Part shown: one piece after another, positions 16,445 through 25,800 of the stretch | Numbering within the stretch: the first letter of the stretch is position 1 | Layout: every line of letters starts with the position of its first letter | Program-made: the position numbers and the translations under genes | DNA from: an uncultured Ruminococcus sp. | GTDB taxonomy: Bacteria; Bacillota; Clostridia; Monoglobales; Monoglobaceae | Assembly: GCA_902760955.1 (NCBI GenBank) | Contig: CACWIG010000016.1 | Coordinates: forward strand, 1 to 32,951 | DNA length: 32,951 nt | Direction: 5' to 3' | The notes under the pieces: model-generated | What the model was told of the DNA's origin: nothing | The model's input: the letters and a program-made list of their open reading frames with translations, nothing else | The model's database searches: none

Positions 16445-16474
16445 CCTATTTTAAGTAAAAATAAAGAATTGGTG

Positions 16475-16894
16475 TTATTTTTTATATGTGATTTTGTCTG
16501 CTGATTTTTTGAAAAGAATAAATCGCTGAAAGCAAAAGTTCAATAGTATAGTAAAGGGTGCCGATATCAGTTTTGCAATTGTTTTGACCTCAATGTTCTT
16601 AGAAAGAACGGCAATAAATGCCGTTGAAAGCAGCAGAACAGACACATTGCCTGCGAGGAATGCTACATATTTCTTAAAACCGAATTTTTTATCTTTATAG
16701 ACAAACATAGAATTCATAAAGTAACTGTTGGTTGCTGACAGAACATATCCGCAGACATTTGATATATATATGTTTATGCCAAAGATGTCACACATCACAA
16801 AAAATACACCGTAGTCAATCAATGTATTAAGAACGCCGACGCAGGAGAATTTAATAAACATTATTAAATTGTCAGTATTAAATATCTTTTTCAT
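16475..16894 (-). CDS. GtrA-like membrane protein (lipid-glucose flippase family)
   Basis: The 139-residue product has four predicted transmembrane helices (about 14-34, 42-62, 78-98 and 105-125). The motifs FIKFSCVGVLNTLIDYGVFF at the start and NFCFQRFILFKK at the end are those of the GtrA family. In phage and bacterial gtr systems GtrA is thought to move undecaprenyl-phosphate-linked sugar across the membrane. AAGGA lies about 10 bp before the ATG. It is the last of three co-directional genes with a 13-bp gap to the GT2 gene. No terminator is seen between it and the antitoxin promoter 31 bp downstream. Confidence 0.88.
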   Translation of the reverse strand: MKKIFNTDNLIMFIKFSCVGVLNTLIDYGVFFVMCDIFGINIYISNVCGYVLSATNSYFMNSMFVYKDKKFGFKKYVAFLAGNVSVLLLSTAFIAVLSKNIEVKTIAKLISAPFTILLNFCFQRFILFKKSADKITYKK

Positions 16895-16907
16895 ATGTGA
16901 TGTGTCC

Positions 16908-17597
16908 TTATTTCAAATTCTTGCGTATGGTCAGCATATCGCCTATCATTTTTAATCCGTCACGTATTAAACTTACAGTAGATTGCTTTTCGTTTGCAAG
17001 TAGCTTGACGGGAATTTGCGTAAGAGTCATATCTGCCTTTTTGGCTTTTGCCAAAACCTCAATATCAAAGCCAAACCCCATAACCGATAAGTCTGCAAAT
17101 AACTTTTTTGCAGAGTCTGAGCGATATCCTTTAAAACCGCATTGAGTATCATTGATATCTAACTTTAATATGCAATGAGTGATTAATGAAAAAATATGGC
17201 TCGAAGCAGAGCGGATAAAGCCGTATCTTTCAGATATGTCCGTATCGTTTCTGCGTGTGCCTATTGCTATGTCATAACTATTGAGTGCATTTGCAAATTC
17301 AGAAACAGGTGTTAAGCCGTAAGCTAAATCAGCATCAGTAAAGATAACCTTATCTCCTGTTGCGGAGATAACACCTTCTCTGACGGCGTTGCCCTTGCCT
17401 CTGTTATCGGAATAGCTGACAATCTTCATTTTTGTAAACTTGTTGTCCTCTAAGTTGCGGAGAGTGGAGTCTGTACTGCCGTCATTTACCGCAATAAATT
17501 CCATATCAGGATTACCTTCTATATATTCTTTGACTTTATTTACTGTATTTGCAACTAAATTCTCACAGTTGTAAAACGGTATAATCAGTGAAATCAT
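16908..17597 (-). CDS. Family 2 glycosyltransferase (polyprenyl-phosphate sugar transferase type)
   Basis: This 229-residue single-domain GT-A enzyme has the nucleotide-sugar fold: SLIIPFYNCE at the N-terminus, AVNDGSTDST, the DXD-type metal motif TDADLAYG, then GTRRND and TQCGFKGYR, a signature of the dolichyl-/undecaprenyl-phosphate glucosyl or mannosyl transferases (ALG5/GtrB side of GT2). It lacks the C-terminal transmembrane helices of classical GtrB, so it would act as a peripheral cytoplasmic enzyme. It likely charges undecaprenyl phosphate with a sugar that GtrA then flips. GGAG lies 8 bp before the ATG; the gap to the upstream gene is 22 bp. Confidence 0.9.
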   Translation of the reverse strand: MISLIIPFYNCENLVANTVNKVKEYIEGNPDMEFIAVNDGSTDSTLRNLEDNKFTKMKIVSYSDNRGKGNAVREGVISATGDKVIFTDADLAYGLTPVSEFANALNSYDIAIGTRRNDTDISERYGFIRSASSHIFSLITHCILKLDINDTQCGFKGYRSDSAKKLFADLSVMGFGFDIEVLAKAKKADMTLTQIPVKLLANEKQSTVSLIRDGLKMIGDMLTIRKNLK

Positions 17598-17619
17598 TAA
17601 GATTACTCCTTATCATTTG

Positions 17620-19329
17620 TTACAGAATAATGGAAAATACGTTTTCAAAAATATCACGGGTGAAGTATTGATTAAATTCAAAAAATCTGCCGTATTTCTT
17701 GTTGTAGGCGATAGATGCTGTTGCATCTATCTGTCTGCCGTCAATATAAAAGCATTTTTCAATATTATCATAATACACTTTTTTGTTGTTTATGTCAATT
17801 CTTGTCTGATTTGTACTCTCGTCAAATTCTATATTGCCTCCGTAAGCCTCGATAACATTTCGCAAAGGAAAATACTCTGTATTGTTTTCGGTATACATTG
17901 GATATTCAAGATGAACATTGTTAAGCCGTAAATCAGTAAAGTCTTTGCCCTTGATATAAATTTTGGTGTTATCGTCAATGTTATAAATTTTTCGGAAGGA
18001 GTCACGATAATAGTTATCGGATATAAATTGATTGTATCCATATTTTGAATTTATATCTGTATTATAGTAAAAGCCGTCTGTGCTTGCTTTAGCGTTTGCT
18101 AAATTTTCGTTAATTATCTTTCGGTTGTCCATATAGCCGTCAACCATAGGATAAGCGGAGATTGCTGTAATAGCAAAGACCAAGATAATCGAAGTGTATT
18201 TTGTAAGCGGGTGTTCAGGGAGACATTCCAGAAAAATATCAGCCGAAACACATATCAGCGAAAGCAAGCAAGGGAAAATATTTCTGTAACCAAAGGTTGT
18301 TGAAAATAGTAACATTCCTACGGACATAAGTGCCGATAATGTTATTATTGCTTTTTCGGTGTGTATTTTATTAAAGAAAAGTGTAAAGCAAATATATAAA
18401 TATGCGATTGTAAATATAAAGCCCGCAACAAGAGTCAAATGGTACATTGAAAGAATGAGCGTTGATATTATGGTGATAACGGAAATCAAAGCAATACTTT
18501 TAATTTCGTTTCTGAATCGCAGAGCGAACATTGCAAGAGTGATTTCAAAAACCCACAGGGCACCATTCTTGCCAAGTGCGATAAAATACAGATTGTCCAT
18601 TCTTTTTATGAAAGAAACAGTTTCCTCGGAAGCCTCCTGAACAGTTCTTGCAGAGGTTGCAGGTGATAAAATTACTGTGAGATAACCTATAATTATAAAC
18701 AGAGGAAGAGTTAAGACAGATTTTGATGGTTTTTCGCCATTTAAAAATGCTGACAAAATATATAATATTGCAACAGCCGCCGCCATTGCACCGCCCTGCT
18801 CTGTTGTAGCACCGCACAAAAACATAATCAGTGCATATGTGGGTTTAATCTTGTTTGTACTTACTGCTTTCTTTTGCACAAAAAGAGCGGTGAATGCGAG
18901 TGTGGTGGGGTAGATATAATTCATTGCTCCTGCCAGCCACAACAGACTTTCTCTGAGGATTTCAGGGGACAGACAAAGGGTGCATAAAACACATACTGTT
19001 ATAAATCCCAACAGACTTGAATTACTTTCTGCAGATGCTTTGCGGTATAATACAAAAACCGAAATGAGAAGAAGAGGTATAACAATGAAGAATAACCCAT
19101 CCTTAAATATGAGAATAACCTCAAGCAGAAAATGGACGATTGCTCTGCCGTTCATATTTACATAGTGCTGATATGTCATACTTAAAAAGTTTTTAAAACC
19201 GCCTAAAAAATATGTTGCATATATAAAGTCGTCACCATACAGAGTGGTACATTTGCTTATGATGACAAGGGGAGCGACAGCTAAAATTAACAATATTAAA
19301 GATAGGTATTTTTCTGATTTGACTTTCAT
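17620..19329 (-). CDS. GT-C-like polytopic membrane protein (DUF6056-like) with C-terminal stalk domain
   Basis: From the ATG at 19329 (GAGG 8 bp upstream) the protein has 569 residues. An upstream start at 19380 would draw 17 codons from a repeat element and is rejected. About ten transmembrane helices span 8-405. The first outer loop has YGDDFIY (D33, D34), an acidic pair expected of GT-C transferases, and LAGAMNYIYP follows later. After the last helix an extracellular part of about 160 residues ends with EYFPLRNVIEAYGGNIEFD-like sequence (about 487-560). This resembles the copper amine oxidase N-terminal 'stalk' repeat common in Clostridia. In a gtr-like operon it would be the enzyme that adds the sugar to its surface acceptor. 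The substrate is unknown. Confidence 0.72.
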   Translation of the reverse strand: MKVKSEKYLSLILLILAVAPLVIISKCTTLYGDDFIYATYFLGGFKNFLSMTYQHYVNMNGRAIVHFLLEVILIFKDGLFFIVIPLLLISVFVLYRKASAESNSSLLGFITVCVLCTLCLSPEILRESLLWLAGAMNYIYPTTLAFTALFVQKKAVSTNKIKPTYALIMFLCGATTEQGGAMAAAVAILYILSAFLNGEKPSKSVLTLPLFIIIGYLTVILSPATSARTVQEASEETVSFIKRMDNLYFIALGKNGALWVFEITLAMFALRFRNEIKSIALISVITIISTLILSMYHLTLVAGFIFTIAYLYICFTLFFNKIHTEKAIITLSALMSVGMLLFSTTFGYRNIFPCLLSLICVSADIFLECLPEHPLTKYTSIILVFAITAISAYPMVDGYMDNRKIINENLANAKASTDGFYYNTDINSKYGYNQFISDNYYRDSFRKIYNIDDNTKIYIKGKDFTDLRLNNVHLEYPMYTENNTEYFPLRNVIEAYGGNIEFDESTNQTRIDINNKKVYYDNIEKCFYIDGRQIDATASIAYNKKYGRFFEFNQYFTRDIFENVFSIIL

Positions 19330-19352
19330 TGGTATACCTCTTTTTCTCACAG

Positions 19353-19501
19353 AAAAGAGACTGTTAAAAAAGTTGAACATAACGGTTTGTCGAAAACTGC
19401 CAAACCCTACATTTTGTATTATGCACAGAAATTATGCAGAATATATTGTAGGGGACGGCGTCCCCGACGTCCCGAAAATCACTTTTTCAACAGCCCCTTT
19501 A
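19353..19501 (+). repeat. Repeat family 2 (MITE-like), copy 2
   Basis: About 149 bp with inverted ends (left AAAAGAGACTGTTAAAAAAG; right, inverted, TAAAGGGGCTGTTGAAAAAG). The GGTTTGTCG-N-CAAACCCTA hairpin and the TGTAGGGGACGGCGTCCCC core followed by GACGTCCCGAAAAT match copy 1 at 15704-15849. It lies between ileS and the gtr-like operon. Strand is given in the orientation matching copy 1. Confidence 0.75.
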
Positions 19502-19526
19502 GATATTGTGTGATGTAATTAAAAAA

Positions 19527-22500
19527 CTAAATCTTTTCAACTGCGATAACGACTTTCTCTCCGTTGATGTTCCAATCCTTGCCGTTGTCGGCTGAGCCTG
19601 ATGTAATCGCATCTGCAAGTGTTTGTGACTTAATTTCCGCAGCGTTCTTCTCAAAGATTTCAGCAATCTTATCACTGCCGCTGAATGTAACGGAAATTTT
19701 GTCCATAACCTCAAAGCCGCTATCCTTACGCATTGTCTGGATTTTGCTTACAAGTTCACGGACAAAGCCTTCTTCGATAAGTGCGTCATTTAAGTTTGTA
19801 TCCAGAACAACAGTGAAGTTTGCCTCACTTGCCGCAACAAAACCGTCCTTTTGTTTTGTGTCGATAAGTACGTCTTCTTTATAGATTTCAACATCGGTAT
19901 CGAGAACCGTCAGCTTTAATGCCTCACCACTGTTTAGTACTGCCATAACCTCAGCAGAGTCAAGTTTTGCAATCTCGTCAAAGATAGGACGCATCAGCTT
20001 GCCGTACTTGGGACCCATTGTACGCATCTGCGGTTTGAAGTTATAGCTGATGAACTTAGATGCATCATTGGTGTATTCAACCTCTTTTACGTTTAATTCT
20101 TCAAGAATGATATCGTTGTAGTCTGTGTTGATATCCTCACTTGACTGAACGTAAATCTTGGACAATGGCTGTCTGTTTTTAATATTTGCTTCGTTTCTTG
20201 CGGCTCTGCCGAGAATAACGATTTTGCGGATTGCATCCATATCTGCCTCGATTTCAGGGAAGCTCAATGCCTCGTTATACTTAGGGAAGTCGCAGAGGTG
20301 GATGCTCTCAGGAGCATTTTTGTCAATAGATACAACAATGTTCTGATAGATTTCCTCTGTCATAAATGGTATGAAGGGAGCACACAGCTTGGAGAAGTCA
20401 ACCAAAACTGTATACAATGTCATATAAGCGGCAATCTTGTCATCTGTAATTTCGCTTGCCCAGAAACGTGTACGACTGCGTCTTACATACCAATTACTGA
20501 GTTCATCAACGAAGTCTGTCATTGCACGTGTTGCCTCGGTAATCTTATAATTTTCAAGGTCGCTGTCAACAACTTTTATAAGAGTGTTGAGCTTTGACAA
20601 TATCCATTTATCCAAAACTGTAAGTTTAGCATCTTCAAGCCTGTATTCTGTTGGATTGAAATTATCAATGTCAGCATAGAGAACATAGAACGCATATGTG
20701 TTCCAAAGAGTACCTAAGAACTTACGCTGTGACTCTGATACGTTTTTAGCCGAAAATCTGTTAGGCAGCCAAGGTGCAGAGTTAGAGTAGAAGTACCAAC
20801 GAACCGCATCACTGCCCTGGTCGTTGAGAATATCCATAGGCAGAATTACATTTCCCTTGTGCTTACTCATCTTGATGCCCTTGTCGTCCTGAACGTGACC
20901 CAGAACGACAACATTTTTATAAGGTGCATCGTCAAACAGGAGTGTGGATATTGCCATAAGTGTATAGAACCAACCACGAGTCTGGTCAATAGCCTCTGAA
21001 ATAAAGTCAGCAGGGAAGTTCTGCTCAAACTGTTCTTTGTTCTCAAATGGATAGTGAAGCTGTGCAAAAGGCATAGAACCTGAGTCGAACCAACAGTCGA
21101 TAACTTCAGGAACACGTGTCATTTCGCCGCCGCACTCAGGACAACGCAGTTTAACATTGTCAACATAAGGTTTATGAAGTTCTATATCGTCGGGGCAGTT
21201 GATACCCATTTCTTTAAGCTCTGCAATAGAGCCGATAACGTGCTTGTGTCCGCAGGAACATTCCCAAATCGGGAGCGGTGTGCCCCAATAACGTGTACGT
21301 GAAAGTCCCCAATCGATTATGTTTTCAAGGAAGTTACCAAATCTGCCGTGCTTTATGTTGTCAGGCATCCAATTAACCTTTTCGTTATTTTTGAGCAGCT
21401 TATCCTTGACGGCTGTCATTTTGATAAACCAGGTATCACAAGCGTAATACAAAAGCGGTGTATCGCATCTCCAACAGAACGGATAGCTGTGTTCAAAGGG
21501 AATTACGGCAAAGCATAAGCCCCTGTCCTTTAAGTCGCGGATAACAAGCTTGTCTGTATCTTTGACAAAAAGACCGCTCCACTCGCCCGTACATTCGATA
21601 AACTTACCCTGTGTGTTGACGTGGTTGATAAATGCCAGGTCATTATCCTTAGATACACGTGAGTCGTCCTCACCGAATGCAGGAGCGATATGAACGATAC
21701 CTGTACCATCGTCCATAGTAACGTATGTGTCTGCAATTACTTCATACGCCTTGCCCTCAGGCTTTATGAATGTGTAGAGGGGAACATATTTTGTTCCGCA
21801 GAGGTCAGTGCCGACAAATTCCTCAATAATATTGATTGTTTCTTCTTTGTCAAAAACAGACTCAATTAAAGCCTTAGCCATAATATATGTTGTTCCGTCT
21901 GAAACGGTGAACTTAGCATATGTTTCATACGGGTTTACACAAAGTGCAACATTTGAAGGAAGTGTCCAAGGTGTTGTTGTCCAAGCGAGGATATATTCAT
22001 TCTCCTTGCCTTCAACCTGGAACTTTGCAATAACAGAGTTCTCTTTTACGTCCTTATATCCCTGTGCAACCTCGTGGCTCGAAAGAGAGGTTCCGCAACG
22101 CGGACAGTAAGGCATAATTTTATGGCCCTTGTATAAAAGACCTTTATCCCATATCTGACGGAGTGCCCACCAAACAGACTCGATATAGTCATTGTGATAG
22201 GTCACATAAGGGTTATCCATATCAGCCCAAAAGCCGACACGGTCACTCATTTCCTCCCACTCACTCTGGTAGGTGAATACGCTGTCCTTACACTTTTTGA
22301 TAAAGTCCTCAATACCATATTTTTCGATTTGTGGCTTACCGCTGATACCCAAAGCCTTTTCAACTTCAAGTTCAACAGGCAGACCGTGAGTGTCCCAGCC
22401 TGCTTTACGCAAAACCTGATAACCCTTCATTGTGCGGTAACGGGGAATTAAGTCCTTAATCGCACGGGTCAAAACGTGACCTATATGCGGTTTGCCGTTA

Positions 22501-22649
22501 GCGGTCGGCGGACCGTCATAAAACGTGAAAAGTTCATTGCCATCACGATTTTCTATACTTTTCTTAAATATATCGTTATCTTTCCAAAAATCAACGATTG
22601 CCTTTTCTCTGTCTACAAATGAGAGGACGGCTGATACTTTACGATACAT
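19527..22649 (-). CDS. ileS: Isoleucyl-tRNA synthetase, long type-2-like form
   Basis: The 1040-residue enzyme charges tRNA-Ile. The class I signatures are HIGH at 55-58 (NGKPHIGHVL) and KMSKH at 593-597. The editing (CP1) domain includes WTTTPWTLPSN and the Asp-rich DDGTGIVHIAPAFGEDD. A Cys-rich insertion near 470-510 (CSCGH, CPEC) may bind zinc. The C-terminal 150 residues look like the DUF5915-type extension. This and the length (about 920 for the common bacterial form) point to the eukaryote-like type 2 IleRS, a class often tolerant of mupirocin. No T-box leader precedes it. GGAGG lies 8 bp before the ATG. Confidence 0.96.
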   Translation of the reverse strand: MYRKVSAVLSFVDREKAIVDFWKDNDIFKKSIENRDGNELFTFYDGPPTANGKPHIGHVLTRAIKDLIPRYRTMKGYQVLRKAGWDTHGLPVELEVEKALGISGKPQIEKYGIEDFIKKCKDSVFTYQSEWEEMSDRVGFWADMDNPYVTYHNDYIESVWWALRQIWDKGLLYKGHKIMPYCPRCGTSLSSHEVAQGYKDVKENSVIAKFQVEGKENEYILAWTTTPWTLPSNVALCVNPYETYAKFTVSDGTTYIMAKALIESVFDKEETINIIEEFVGTDLCGTKYVPLYTFIKPEGKAYEVIADTYVTMDDGTGIVHIAPAFGEDDSRVSKDNDLAFINHVNTQGKFIECTGEWSGLFVKDTDKLVIRDLKDRGLCFAVIPFEHSYPFCWRCDTPLLYYACDTWFIKMTAVKDKLLKNNEKVNWMPDNIKHGRFGNFLENIIDWGLSRTRYWGTPLPIWECSCGHKHVIGSIAELKEMGINCPDDIELHKPYVDNVKLRCPECGGEMTRVPEVIDCWFDSGSMPFAQLHYPFENKEQFEQNFPADFISEAIDQTRGWFYTLMAISTLLFDDAPYKNVVVLGHVQDDKGIKMSKHKGNVILPMDILNDQGSDAVRWYFYSNSAPWLPNRFSAKNVSESQRKFLGTLWNTYAFYVLYADIDNFNPTEYRLEDAKLTVLDKWILSKLNTLIKVVDSDLENYKITEATRAMTDFVDELSNWYVRRSRTRFWASEITDDKIAAYMTLYTVLVDFSKLCAPFIPFMTEEIYQNIVVSIDKNAPESIHLCDFPKYNEALSFPEIEADMDAIRKIVILGRAARNEANIKNRQPLSKIYVQSSEDINTDYNDIILEELNVKEVEYTNDASKFISYNFKPQMRTMGPKYGKLMRPIFDEIAKLDSAEVMAVLNSGEALKLTVLDTDVEIYKEDVLIDTKQKDGFVAASEANFTVVLDTNLNDALIEEGFVRELVSKIQTMRKDSGFEVMDKISVTFSGSDKIAEIFEKNAAEIKSQTLADAITSGSADNGKDWNINGEKVVIAVEKI

Positions 22650-22687
22650 AGAAGATACCTCCGATAATAAATTTTACATACCTATCT

Positions 22688-22716
22688 ATTTTACAATAAA
22701 ATATGTCATTTGTAAA
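22688..22716 (-). promoter_or_regulatory. Promoter of ileS
   Basis: On the minus strand TTTACA (22711-22716) and TAAAAT (22688-22693) lie 17 bp apart, about 38 bp before the ileS start. The short leader leaves no room for a T-box. Confidence 0.6.
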
Positions 22717-22810
22717 GGGGTTTATATGCTTTTTTTGGCTTATTCTTCAATAAATATACAGCTTTTTGAAATATATTTGCAAAATTGCGGTACAGATTTA
22801 TAAAAAATGC

Positions 22811-22839
22811 GTGACAAACAGAAATCTTTTTGTTATAAT
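22811..22839 (+). promoter_or_regulatory. Promoter of smc
   Basis: GTGACA (22811-22816) and TATAAT (22834-22839) are spaced by 17 bp. The predicted start of transcription near 22846 rules out an in-frame upstream start at 22807 and supports the ATG at 22891. Confidence 0.7.
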
Positions 22840-22890
22840 ACAAACTGTATGTTAATGTCGTTTAAATACTCGACAGAAAAGGGAGAAAAA

Positions 22891-25800
22891 ATGCGTCTTA
22901 AAAGTATAGAAATGCAGGGTTTTAAGTCCTTTGCGGACAAGATATACCTTGACTTTAATTCAGGAATAACCGCTATCGTAGGACCTAACGGCTCGGGTAA
23001 AAGTAATATATCCGATGCAATACGTTGGGTTATGGGTGAACAAAGCATCAAATCACTCCGTGGCAGTAAGATGGAGGATGTTATATTTTCAGGCACAGAG
23101 GCAAGAAAGCCTTTGGGCTTTGCTGAGGTTACCCTGACTCTTGATAATACTGACGGATATTTTGACTTGGAATTCCCTGAGGTTTCGGTTACAAGGCGTG
23201 TTTACCGAAGCGGTGAGGGTGAATATTATATCAACAAGACATTGTGCCGTCTTAAAGATGTTCACGAGCTGTTTATGGATACGGGTCTTGGCCGTGACGG
23301 ATATTCTATTATAGGACAAGGTAAGATAGACTCTATCCTCAGTACCAAATCAGAGGACAGACGTCAGGTGTTTGAAGAGGCGGCAGGTATTTCAAAATAT
23401 AAGTATCGCAAGGCTGAGGCTGAAAGGAAGCTGACTCAGACAGTTGAAAACCTCACTCGTGTAAAGGATATTTTGAGTGAGCTTGAAGGACAGATAGGTC
23501 CTCTTGAAAGACAGAGTGAAAAGGCGAGAAAGTATCTTGTATTGCGTGATGAGATGCGCGGTCTTGACATCAATGTTTCGATTGTTGATATTGGCAGAAT
23601 AAAGGCGGAGCTTGAAAAACTCAACGCTGACCTTGATGTGCTTAATTCTCAGATTACAGATATAAGCGGTGAACTTTCCGAAACTGATGAAAAGATTTCG
23701 GCTATGTATGACCAAATGCGTGACACGGACGAGGAAGTTTTAAAGTATTCCGAAAAGGAACGCAACATCATCACAAGGATAAATGAGGGCGAAAAGAACA
23801 TAGGTATTCTGCAAAATGATGCTGAGCACAACAACGGAAATATCGAAAGATTAAAAATAGAGATAGATGCAGTTTTAGAAAATATAAAGCTGAGCGAAAA
23901 AGAACTTGAGGGTCACAAAGACAGACTTGCAGAGCTTAACAGAGAAGCCGATGCCAACAAGATGGAAAGTGATGAGGTCACTGCATTGCTTGAACGTGCA
24001 GGTGAGAGTGTAGGCGAGAAAAACATAGCTTTAGAGGGACTTAAGGCTCAAATCATAGATATTACATCAGAGCTTAACTCCCTAAGAGGTGCAATAGATA
24101 ACTTAAAGATATTAAGTGATAGTTTCGGCAAGCGAAAGAGAGATATTGAAGAGGAGCTTGCAAGCAGAGATGCCGAGGGCGACAGAATAGGTCAAAGTCT
24201 GAAACAGGCTGAGGAAGAGGAGCGCAAGTGTAAGGACGAGCTTTCAAAGGCAGAAATCGAATATCGCAAAACAGAAAATGAGCTGAAAGCAGAAAAAGAA
24301 AATATCGAAAAAATGAATGGGGAGCGGAACAAGAGTCTGCTTGAATTATCGCAAAAGCGTTCAAGGCGTACTATGCTTATGGATATGGAACGTGAGTTTG
24401 AGGGATATGCCAAGGGCGTAAAAAGTGTTATGACTGCATTCAACAAGGGCGAACTGAAAAGCAAGAATATTTACGGACCCCTTGCACAGCTTATAAAGAC
24501 GGATAAAAAGTACATATTGGCAATAGAAACAGCTTTAGGTGCGGCAGGACAGAATATAGTAACCGAAAGTGAGAGAGAGGCAAAGGAGGCAATTGCCTAC
24601 CTTAAAGAAAAGCACTTGGGCAGGGCGACGTTTTTGCCTGTTTCTGCAATCAAGCCTAAGAGGTTTGAGATGCAATCCGCAAAGAGCAGTAAGGGCTATG
24701 TTGCGGTTGCGGCGGACTTGATTGAATGTGACAAGAAGTATAATGACATAGTGAGCAATTTGCTTGGAACGACGGTTATCTGTGATGACATAGATAATGC
24801 TGTTTCTATGGCTAAGATTTCGGGACACAAGTTCCGCATTGTCACTCTCGGCGGTGATGTTATACAGCCTGGCGGTGCAATGACAGGCGGAAGTGCGGTT
24901 AAGTCAACAGGTTCTCTGTCCAGAACGGGTGAGATAGACTCTCTCGGAAAAGAGATTGAAAAACTCAAAGCGTTATCCGAGGACTGCGAAAACAGACTTA
25001 CTGCCTCACGTGATAAACTTGCCTTATTTGAGACGGCAATGGCGGATAAGTCGGAAAAGCTAAGCTCATTAAGGGCGGATTGCATAAGGCTTAAAGCGGA
25101 CAGAGAACATTATGCAGTTCTGATGGAAAACGCAAAGCAATCCAGAGGACAGCTCAGAACAGAGGTTGATGAAATAACCAGGCGTTTGGCTGAAATTGAA
25201 AAGGAGAGCAGTGAAAAGAGCGCTCGTATTGAAGAAAGACAAAAGGAGAGAGTTAGAATTGAAACCGATGCCGCTAAGACGCAGACAGAATATAGTGAAC
25301 TGTCAAGTGAGAATGAGCGTTTGTCGGGCAGACTTACTGAACTCAATATCAGACGAACAGCTATCTTAAAGGATATAGAGCTTGAAAACGAGAGAATAAG
25401 CGCTATAAATGACAGCAAAGCTGAACAGTTGGAATCTGTCAATATCAAACGGGGCGGCATTGATACCCTTAAAGAGAGAAACAAGGCTATAGAAGAAGAT
25501 ATTGCAAAAATTAAATCTGACGGCGAGAATTTGGCAACTGAGGCAGAAAATTGCCGTAAGTCAACAGATGAACTCAATGACAAACGCCGTGAGACCGAGC
25601 AGTTAATCAGAAAACTTCAAAATGATATAAAAGGCGCTCAGGAACAAAAGTTCAGCCTGTCACAGCAGGCTTCAAAGACCGAGACGAGAATAGAAAAGCT
25701 GACGGCAGACCGCGAGAATATCATTAACAGAATTTGGGAAGATTATGAGTTGACATACAGCGATGCGGCAGAGATGAAGTCTGATGAAGATTTTGATTAT

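Noticed and set aside
19330..19380. 17-codon upstream extension of the GT-C gene
   Set aside because: It is encoded by the end of a family 2 repeat, and the ATG at 19329 has the proper ribosome binding site.
2384..19472. Repeated GGGGAC...GTCCCC blocks as a CRISPR array
   Set aside because: They are few, far apart and parts of longer inverted-end elements; no regular repeat-spacer pattern exists.
22650..22806. T-box riboswitch before ileS
   Set aside because: The promoter-to-start distance is under 50 bp and no T-box core sequence is present.
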